Assembly (NCBI GenBank): GCA_026708965.1 | Contig: JAPOTY010000010.1 | Location: 1-35,741 of the forward strand | Source of the DNA: Gammaproteobacteria bacterium | Lineage (GTDB): Bacteria > Pseudomonadota > Gammaproteobacteria > Steroidobacterales > Foliamicaceae | Reading direction: 5' to 3' | Length of the DNA stretch: 35,741 nucleotides | Shown here: positions 31,201-35,741 of the stretch, one piece after another | Layout of the letters: the number at the start of each line of letters is the position of its first letter | How positions within the stretch are numbered: position 1 is the stretch's first letter | The notes under the pieces: model-generated | What the model was told of the DNA's origin: nothing | What the model saw: the letters and a program-made list of their open reading frames with translations, nothing else | Database searches by the model: none | Program-made: the position numbers and the translations under genes

Positions 31201-32427
31201 CAGGATCACAAGGAAGTGGCTCAATTGGCGGTATTGCGATTGCTGGATATGTTTCCGGCGCGGTGTAGTCAGGCGCAACTTCAGGACTTGCGCCACTTGC
31301 TGCATTCAGCGGCGCTGAATATTGGTGGGCGCTTGGCGCCTCTGATCGAACGGAAACTGACGAATCGCAGCATGAACCCGGGGCAGCGCGTGTATTGGCT
31401 GGCTGCGGGGCTGCTGCTTTCGCCGGACCAATATGCTGGCCAGTTGGATGCCTATGTGGCCGGAGGCAAGCGCCGGATTCAGAATATGGAGCGTTTCTTT
31501 GGCGCATTGCTCGAGGTGCCGCCAGGGTTGTTTGAGCTTCTTGATGTCTCGGGGCTTAAACTGCTGGTTCGGCATGTCGGCGCCAATAGCGACAACGATC
31601 CCGCAGTCTGGGGATCCGATACCCATGAAGGCCGCATTGCGACGCAAGGCATGCATCTCGGCCTTCTTGTGCGGGAGCTCATAAATCGGCTTGCTTCCGA
31701 TCCTTCTGCGGCTGCCACGGAAGCGCTCCGGGAACTGGCATCCGCTGCCCGTCTGGCCGCATGGCGCCCACCGCTTCTGAATGCAGCGGAGCAGCAGGAA
31801 AGGACGCGGCGCGAAGGGGAATTCCAGCACGCCAGCTTGGAGCAAGCGCTCGCCACGCTCCGCAACCAAAAGCCCGCGAATGCCGCCGACTTGGCCGCCT
31901 TGGTTACTGACCAAATAGTTGGGATTGCCGGGAATATCCGCAACGGGAACGCTTCCGGTTGGCGGCAGTATTGGAACGTCGATTCGCGCAATCGTGCTGA
32001 GGAGCCGAGGCCTGAAGATGCCTGCCGCGACGCGCTGCTGTCCGGCTTGCAGCAAAAGCTCTCAGTCTGGGATATCGATGCCCAGCCGGAGGGACGCTAT
32101 GCCGATGACAAGCGTGCGGACATCCGCGTGTCCTGCAACGGATTCAATGTGCCCGTAGAAATCAAAAAGAGCTGCCACCGCGATGTATGGAGCGCCATCG
32201 AAAACCAGCTCATTGCAAAATACGCCCGCGATCCGGGCGCGGACGGGCATGGGATTTACGTCGTCTTCTGGTTCGGAAACACGGAGCACTGCCGTCCCAA
32301 GCCCGGAACGGCGGGCACCCCCAGAAGCGCCGCCGAGCTTGAGCAGCGTATCAGGGAAAGCCTTGCTGAGGGAGTCTTGCGCAAAATCTCCGTTTGCGCG
32401 ATCGATGTGGCAAACCCGCAGACGTAA
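28261..32427 (+). CDS. Giant NACHT/STAND-like NTPase with C-terminal PD-(D/E)XK nuclease
   Basis: This 1388-residue protein is read from a GTG at 28261 that overlaps the ATPase stop. Its NTPase has Walker A LGTPGAGKT (residues 43-51), Walker B FFIDGLDE (85-92), the sensor-like stretch FRLSCRE and the NACHT-type motif IHRQVAEFLAA (309-319). From about 350 to 1250 the sequence looks helical, with HEAT-like patterns and a charged coiled coil near 765-810. The end has a nuclease signature: Asp1287 (RADIRV), Glu1300-x-Lys1302 (VPVEIKK) and QLIAKY at 1316-1321, resembling the QxxxY motif of RecB/Cas4-type nucleases. This layout fits an anti-phage sensor whose activation unleashes a nuclease. The function is inferred. 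Confidence 0.85.
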   Translation: MNYFAPRTCTDLNHESGSRRAVQSEGHSCALEDLRELDAYVLLGTPGAGKTESFKREADMPGCAYITARDFLVFGEQPGNAGTTFFIDGLDERRAGLFDGRTPLDEIRRKLDQLGRPRFRLSCREADWFGANDRERLKAVSPDGGISVVRLDPLPKQEAGRMLEETFGISDPAAFIASAKEQGIGDLLSNPQMLGMLVEAVNQSGGQVFPRSRAETFDLACRQLLSEHSDEHRLASGKLLGVDALMDAAGRLCAIQLLTGSQGYRLPGGVKALDFPNLDQMDEGNDQAIRHAIRSKLFHTPSEGHVAPIHRQVAEFLAARYLVGLISNGLPLRRAFSLITGYDGIIVSELRGLSAWLAAHSKSGRARAEITARDPLGTLLYGDVRDWFVHDKALLLEHLGRESKKNPWSVAAIKSAARFGDISTQDMAGEIRQHLEKAARDDASQAYISNIVEMLRYGEPLPGIAEILLDIARDASRWIRIRRAAIDAFIRQRGDEGAAHSELINLLDDVYAEKVRDTDDNLLAGLLSELYPAALSAPEALKCLRVPEELGSRIEYDYFWTCLVPKKSTADQLAQLLDGLLARQEELRAWLKPGPRPLFPQRLLIALLSGFLKKSDDEVDSERLFRWLGAAPWADDCGTDINVSDEAKHLASWLRQHPELWKSLWRKGLKRCIGSTECAGSQEFHSCMATEQRRVLLNFADPRDLGFWHLEEALATKDHTAREWLMNHVVRRVRNPNSSSNERISLEAVKERLAGQPDLQEMFKEKLGRYEEGRVQHENYSTERDNERNQRQKEERQHFKPHEAALRENQAEPGLLYNLALVYLGANPRFQGEDPRSRLFELLGGDHDLMEAVLRGLRGSIDRPDIPSDDEVIRLNCESKRHVLAVPIVAGLQERARAAPEHKVPLDNSKLRLALAVHYTEPHWSIYMGGDRSAGQKSLWFPPLLKSHPHIVSEVLIKFVAAKLRGGASSIDGLYELAHSQDHKEVAQLAVLRLLDMFPARCSQAQLQDLRHLLHSAALNIGGRLAPLIERKLTNRSMNPGQRVYWLAAGLLLSPDQYAGQLDAYVAGGKRRIQNMERFFGALLEVPPGLFELLDVSGLKLLVRHVGANSDNDPAVWGSDTHEGRIATQGMHLGLLVRELINRLASDPSAAATEALRELASAARLAAWRPPLLNAAEQQERTRREGEFQHASLEQALATLRNQKPANAADLAALVTDQIVGIAGNIRNGNASGWRQYWNVDSRNRAEEPRPEDACRDALLSGLQQKLSVWDIDAQPEGRYADDKRADIRVSCNGFNVPVEIKKSCHRDVWSAIENQLIAKYARDPGADGHGIYVVFWFGNTEHCRPKPGTAGTPRSAAELEQRIRESLAEGVLRKISVCAIDVANPQT

Positions 32428-32455
32428 TGACGCAGCAGGCCATTCGTTGAAATAA

Positions 32456-32468
32456 CTAGTCTGACTAG
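32456..32468. promoter_or_regulatory. Candidate operator of the Phd-VapC relic
   Basis: The palindrome CTAGT-CTG-ACTAG lies 14 bases before the phd ATG, beside an AT-rich stretch that could be a -10 region. Phd antitoxins usually bind such sites. Confidence 0.4.
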
Positions 32469-32482
32469 ATATATTTTGGGAT

Positions 32483-32810
32483 ATGGCCCGCACCTATTCC
32501 ATCTACGAGGCTAAAGCGCGCTTTTCCGAGGTCATCCGGGAGGTTCGGGAAGGCGAGACCGCCACCATTTCGTATCGCGGCCTTCGAGGACGATATCCTA
32601 GCAGGCATCGACTGGATTCTGCCCGCCCGCCCGCTTTCGGCGGAGTGCGCGCGAGCGCTTGGCGCCGGCGATCTCCGCGGCGCCGATCTTTGGCATGTCG
32701 CCACCGCGCTATACGTTTCCCCGCAGCCGGAAAGCCTCACCTTCGCAACGCTTGATGCCGTGCAGGCCCGCGCGGACTCGGCGCTGGGCTTCCCCAAATG
32801 CCGCATCTGA
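32483..32810 (+). pseudogene. Phd antitoxin - VapC toxin relic collapsed by an internal deletion
   Basis: The first 33 codons (MARTYSIYEAKARFSEVIRE and following) are a normal Phd/YefM antitoxin start. At about 32580 the sequence switches to a different frame encoding the C-terminal half of a PIN-domain VapC toxin: DDILAGIDWILPA, the conserved RGADLWHVATAL, FATLDAVQ and ALGFPKCRI before the stop at 32808-32810. The antitoxin C-terminus and the toxin N-terminus, including its first catalytic Asp, are missing. In the antitoxin frame the ORF runs on into a meaningless Arg-rich tail to 32755. Both parts are non-functional as a toxin-antitoxin pair; the Phd DNA-binding end might persist. Confidence 0.8.
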
Positions 32811-32887
32811 CCCGCCCGCCGCTTCATGCCTCCTGAAATGGCATTTCGCCCTGCCTCGAAACAGGGTTTGGCCTAGTTTGCGTGCCA

Positions 32888-32923
32888 ATTCCTCTATTGA
32901 GTGGTTTTACTCAATAGAGGAAT
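32888..32923. repeat. Second inverted repeat with the CTATTGAG-N8-CTCAATAG core
   Basis: Perfect 14-base arms at 32888-32901 and 32910-32923 are separated by TGGTTTTA. The inner 8 bases of each arm and the spacer length match the repeat at 26928-26969, and an ATG again follows, six bases later. Here the right arm contains AGAGGA, a usable Shine-Dalgarno sequence. Confidence 0.7.
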
Positions 32924-32929
32924 CACTCA

Positions 32930-33016
32930 ATGTCTCAATGCCCCGCGCATTTTAAGATTGCCTCATCTAATAAGATGCTGTCTCCGCAACAAGCCTTGAG
33001 GAGCATATTGCAATGA
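32930..33016 (+). CDS. Possible 28-residue leader ORF
   Basis: An ATG with AGAGGA about eight bases upstream opens a 28-codon frame (MSQCPAHFKIASSNKMLSPQ is its first part) whose TGA overlaps the ATG of the RHH gene (ATGA). The position after the repeat mimics the ATPase start at 26975. It may be a translated leader, or the remnant of a deleted gene. No family is recognised. Confidence 0.35.
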   Translation: MSQCPAHFKIASSNKMLSPQQALRSILQ

Positions 33017-33288
33017 AGAAACAGATCACCACCTACCCTTTGCGGCTGCCCAAGTCCTTGAAGGCGGCCGTGGCCAACATCTGCGCAGAAGAAGGCACCA
33101 GCATCAATCAGTTCGTGGCCACGGCAGTCGCGGAGAAAGTATCCGCAATGAAGACCGCTGAGTTCTTCGCCGCGCACGCCGCCGATGCGGATATCGGCGC
33201 AGCGCTCCGCCTGCTGGCGCGGAACGGCGGCCAGCCCCCGGAACCGTGCGACCGCTTGGAAGATGCACCCGACGCGCCGCTTTGTTGA
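33013..33288 (+). CDS. RHH-type DNA-binding protein (HicB-like antitoxin family)
   Basis: This 91-residue protein has a ribbon-helix-helix pattern: ITTYPLRLPKSLKAAV as strand and first helix, then EEGTSINQFVATAVAEKV as second helix. Such proteins are usually antitoxins or autoregulators. The tail is Ala/Pro-rich and probably flexible. The stop overlaps a TTG that begins a 37-codon ORF leading into the ASCH-domain gene, so a small operon is likely. Its operator could be the inverted repeat at 32888-32923. Confidence 0.75.
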   Translation: MKKQITTYPLRLPKSLKAAVANICAEEGTSINQFVATAVAEKVSAMKTAEFFAAHAADADIGAALRLLARNGGQPPEPCDRLEDAPDAPLC

Positions 33289-33398
33289 GTCTTCGAGACA
33301 TTTTGAATGCTCCGAAACTCACCTTCCAGTCGCCGCTACGAGTTAAGCGCGAACAATATGAACAGATCGTCACGGCTGGATTTGATTGGGCCGCATAA
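33285..33398 (+). CDS. Possible 37-residue ORF linking the RHH and ASCH genes
   Basis: A TTG overlapping the RHH stop opens 37 codons (LSLRDILNAPKLTFQSPLRV, then a charged helix ending GFDWAA), and its TAA overlaps the ASCH-gene ATG (TAATG). The protein-like composition and perfect tiling between neighbours argue that it is read. It could also be the remnant of a longer protein. The family is unknown. Confidence 0.4.
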   Translation: MSLRDILNAPKLTFQSPLRVKREQYEQIVTAGFDWAA

Positions 33399-33880
33399 TG
33401 GAAAGCGATAACCGACCGTTGCTGCTGTCATTGAAGCCGCGATTCGCGGACTTGGTTTTCCGGGGTCTGAAAACTGCGGAACTGCGTCGGCGCATAGCTA
33501 GGTCGGTAGTTGATCGAGATGTCTTTGTCTATGTTTCCAGTCCCGTTAGGGAACTACGGGGCGGCTTTCGGGTAGAGCATGTTTGGAAGGGATCGCCCGA
33601 GTCTGTGTGGGAGCAGGTGTCAGATTTGGCGCAAGTCGAAAAAGGAGACTTTGACGCGTACTATGGCGAAAGACGAATCGCATACGCGCTCAAGATAGCG
33701 GATGTGTGGCTCTGTCAGACACCCGCTAGCCTAGAGACATTGAGAGCAGAGCTGGACAATTTCGTGGTTCCTCAATCGTGGAGGTATGTGAGATTGGAGG
33801 AGTATCGCTGGCTTGGCGAAATGAGGCAATTGAGCCAGAGCTTGCATGACAAAAAGATAACAGTTACTAGCGCTCAATGA
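33398..33880 (+). CDS. ASCH-domain protein
   Basis: This 160-residue protein opens with the ASCH/PUA-like signature LLLSLKPRFADLVFRGLKTAELRRRI, followed by VFVYVSSPVRELRGGFRVEHVW (residues 44-65) and IAYALKIADVW, then VVPQSWRYV. ASCH domains bind RNA or modified nucleotides, and some members are nucleases or toxins. The ATG at 33398 overlaps the preceding 37-codon ORF, and a TTG four codons upstream is less likely. Its 3' end overlaps the convergent 122-residue gene by seven bases. Proximity to an RHH protein suggests a toxin-antitoxin-like unit, which is inference. Confidence 0.75.
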   Translation: MESDNRPLLLSLKPRFADLVFRGLKTAELRRRIARSVVDRDVFVYVSSPVRELRGGFRVEHVWKGSPESVWEQVSDLAQVEKGDFDAYYGERRIAYALKIADVWLCQTPASLETLRAELDNFVVPQSWRYVRLEEYRWLGEMRQLSQSLHDKKITVTSAQ

Positions 33881-34242
33881 TCGCGTCGACTACGTCCGAG
33901 TTCCCGCGATTCTTGCTCGTTGAATTTTAGTTGCAACTGTAAGGCTTCGTCTGCGTCCCGGAGCAGCTGGGCTGCCTCTTCATTCAGCCGTTCACGGGCC
34001 GCAATAAGGCTTTTTACTTCTTTGGTCAAGCGATTCGCCGCCGCCTCGCAAAGAGGGTCCATCCCCTCTCGGACACCATCGATTATATTTTCAAGATCGT
34101 ATGCTAGCACCTCAAGCTCATCTAAAGGTGATATGAAATTGTCGTCGCCGTCGTCCTCCAACCGCCCCTCACGGAGTTCCGTTGAAGCACGTTCCAATGC
34201 TGCACATGCCTTGAAGGCAAGATCACGCAGAGTTGCGGTCAT
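33874..34242 (-). CDS. Small coiled-coil protein next to tcmP
   Basis: This 122-residue protein from the ATG at 34242 (MTATLRDLAFKACAALERA) is strongly acidic and helical. Its last 60 residues (LTKEVKSLIAARERLNEEAA and beyond) form an obvious coiled coil. It starts 34 bases after the tcmP stop on the same strand, so it is probably co-transcribed. I recognise no family. Confidence 0.65.
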   Translation of the reverse strand: MTATLRDLAFKACAALERASTELREGRLEDDGDDNFISPLDELEVLAYDLENIIDGVREGMDPLCEAAANRLTKEVKSLIAARERLNEEAAQLLRDADEALQLQLKFNEQESRELGRSRRDH

Positions 34243-34276
34243 GTGCGGCCCTCCGAGTGGCGCATCTGGCAAGCCA

Positions 34277-35569
34277 CTACTTGTTCTTCCACTTTTCGGC
34301 ATTCAAGAATAACGGGAAGAAGCTACGCTGCTTCCTCAGCTTGATTACATCATTGACTCCGATTTTATTAGCTTTCCTTCGCTCCCCTCCGGCGGAAGTT
34401 ATCACCTCAAGATCCTGGTTTTCAATGATTGATTCATGAACATCATCAGCATGCGCCGGCGTAGCGTTGTATATGCTCTCGTAGAAATCCATAACGGGTA
34501 TTGCGCCGCCTGATTCCGCCACCAATCGCGGGATGTCTCCAAAGAGCTGCTCCTTCGCGGACGACCGCGCGTTGTCATCAAACAGATAAAGCTGGCCTTC
34601 ATCGTGTCTCGGATCGTAGTGCAGCATGTTTAACCCGGAGCGTCCGAAATGCGCTTGGAGACTGGCATTTTCATGAAGGACGTTGTTGTAAACCTGTCTG
34701 GCCCGATAAACCTTGGAAAAATGAATCAGCCAATAACGCCACCCGCCGGGATTATTTATCGAGAACGGACTGACATAGGATGCACATAAGCGAAACGCTT
34801 CAAAAACAATCTTTTCCGCTGCGCCCAACCATTCATTTTTGGCAAGGATCTCATCATCACTCAGTGTCTGTATGCTTGAGTCCGCCAGCCCGAGATGACT
34901 AAGTCGTTTGCTTAAGTGTTCCGGATCGTTCTTTTGAAGAAATGCCAGCAACGAATCAATCATGAAGGTGTAGAAGATTTCGGAAGCAGGGTACGAGTGC
35001 AGAATGTCGAGAATTGTCTTCTGCTCAACGTGACGGTCGCCGTATTGGTCGAGATTGAACAAAACACTTCGATACCGGCCTTGCGCCAGCAGAATTTTTA
35101 TTTTGGGATACGCGACTTCGAAGCGATCCTGGAAATATTCAACCTGGAGATGAAGTTTCGGACAGGTTTGTTTGATCTTGACCAAGACCGGAGTGGCATT
35201 TTTCTTGAGTTGCTCGACGGCATCGCGGTCGGCATCGTTGAATATCAAAAGACACTCGATTTCTATCGGCTTGAGGTTTCGACCCAATCTGAGCTTATTC
35301 ACTGCTTCAGACGCTCGCTCCAACCCCTCAATGAAAATAAGCGGTGATCTGGCCGCGCCGAATCTGTATCGTCCGCCACCTGAAAAACCGTCAACGATGG
35401 CAAGTCGAAAGCGCTCCTGTTGGGGCAATGTGCATCGAACGGAGAGATAGTCGGAAATGTACTCGCGCAGTATTTTGTGCTTGCGCTTGGAGTGGCCTTG
35501 GATTTCAGCTCCTTCAGCCCATTCGTATTGTTTCTTTACCAACCGACTTTCTCCGTCCCGCTGACTCAA
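34277..35569 (-). CDS. tcmP: Three-Cys-motif partner protein TcmP
   Basis: This 430-residue protein fits the TcmP family by memory of its pattern: [24 protein letters not shown] at the start, [12 protein letters not shown] with [41 protein letters not shown] and [13 protein letters not shown]. The DGFSGGGRY and Asp-rich segments resemble a Rossmann methyltransferase-like fold. TcmP usually accompanies a three-Cys-motif (phage Gp37/Gp68-like) protein; none is in the window, although it could lie just outside. The start is TTG at 35569. The GC content looks lower than in the housekeeping part, consistent with transfer. Confidence 0.85.
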   Translation of the reverse strand: MSQRDGESRLVKKQYEWAEGAEIQGHSKRKHKILREYISDYLSVRCTLPQQERFRLAIVDGFSGGGRYRFGAARSPLIFIEGLERASEAVNKLRLGRNLKPIEIECLLIFNDADRDAVEQLKKNATPVLVKIKQTCPKLHLQVEYFQDRFEVAYPKIKILLAQGRYRSVLFNLDQYGDRHVEQKTILDILHSYPASEIFYTFMIDSLLAFLQKNDPEHLSKRLSHLGLADSSIQTLSDDEILAKNEWLGAAEKIVFEAFRLCASYVSPFSINNPGGWRYWLIHFSKVYRARQVYNNVLHENASLQAHFGRSGLNMLHYDPRHDEGQLYLFDDNARSSAKEQLFGDIPRLVAESGGAIPVMDFYESIYNATPAHADDVHESIIENQDLEVITSAGGERRKANKIGVNDVIKLRKQRSFFPLFLNAEKWKNK

Positions 35570-35686
35570 ATGCGCGAATCAGAATCCTTCGCAGCTCTTG
35601 GCATTTCGTCCCAAGTCCGCCCTCGGTACTCGCGCCCGTTGGCTTTTTTTGAACGTCGCTTGTTGTCTTTCCCCCAAGTGCCCCAT

Positions 35687-35741
35687 TGAAGTGGGCCCCA
35701 AAATTCGGACAGGTTGTTAAGGTGGAGTATGCGTTTGTGAG
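35687..35741. mobile_element. Possible insertion-sequence end at the window edge
   Basis: The stretch starting TGAAGTGGGCCCCAAAATTC and continuing CGGACAGG resembles terminal inverted repeats of IS3-family elements. The window stops before a transposase can be read, so this is a weak call. Bases 35570-35686 between it and tcmP hold no recognisable gene and presumably the tcmP promoter. Confidence 0.3.

Overview
The window reads as GC-rich chromosomal DNA of a proteobacterium, most likely a gammaproteobacterium. The main clue is the block dsbA-like / engB / polA / lptM, which resembles the gammaproteobacterial dsbA-polA-yihA neighbourhood. The genus cannot be told from the sequence alone. No replication origin, CRISPR array or complete insertion sequence is visible. 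A fragment resembling one end of an insertion sequence lies at the extreme right edge.

Layout. (1) 21-3850: a molybdate ABC transporter (modA, modB, modC, minus strand). Between modA and modB lies a TacA/TacT-type toxin-antitoxin pair and the scars of a partial duplication: a truncated second modB start after modA and a 13-codon modA relic before modB. (2) 3926-5666: a small exported protein and a membrane-anchored protein, both of unknown function. (3) 5833-8475: an operon-like run of di-heme cytochrome c peroxidase, Tat-exported metallophosphoesterase and mono-heme cytochrome c. (4) 8510-9172: an overlapping pair of small unknown genes and tRNA-Arg(CCG). (5) 9206-12302: a MobA/MocA-like nucleotidyltransferase, an exported M20 amidohydrolase and ferrochelatase. 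(6) 12405-17685: a heme/iron uptake operon (possible Fur-type site, TonB-dependent receptor, HmuT, HmuU, HmuV and an IsdG/HmuQ-type heme-degrading monooxygenase). (7) 17756-20514: a nitrilase-fold protein whose catalytic Cys is Ser, then moaD, moaE and a CitE-like lyase. (8) 20592-26877: dsbA-like, engB, polA (proofreading site lost), lptM, a DUF6065 protein and an orphan TRAP solute-binding lipoprotein.

(9) 26928-35741 is an accessory, defence-island-like stretch and the most interesting part. A DUF4143-type ATPase overlaps a 1388-residue protein by four bases. That protein has an N-terminal NACHT/STAND-type NTPase, a long helical middle and a C-terminal PD-(D/E)XK nuclease signature with a QxxxY motif. 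The module starts right after a perfect inverted repeat whose core (CTATTGAG-N8-CTCAATAG) recurs about 460 bases downstream of the module. Beyond it are a Phd-VapC toxin-antitoxin relic collapsed by an internal deletion, a stack of tiny overlapping ORFs with an RHH protein and an ASCH-domain protein, and, on the other strand, a TcmP-family gene with a small coiled-coil partner.

Two metabolic themes recur. Molybdenum: modABC, the MobA/MocA-like transferase, moaD and moaE could supply molybdopterin enzymes not present here. Heme: ferrochelatase, heme import and degradation, and c-type cytochromes. Coordinates and motifs were read by eye; family assignments rest on motif recognition, not on database searches.
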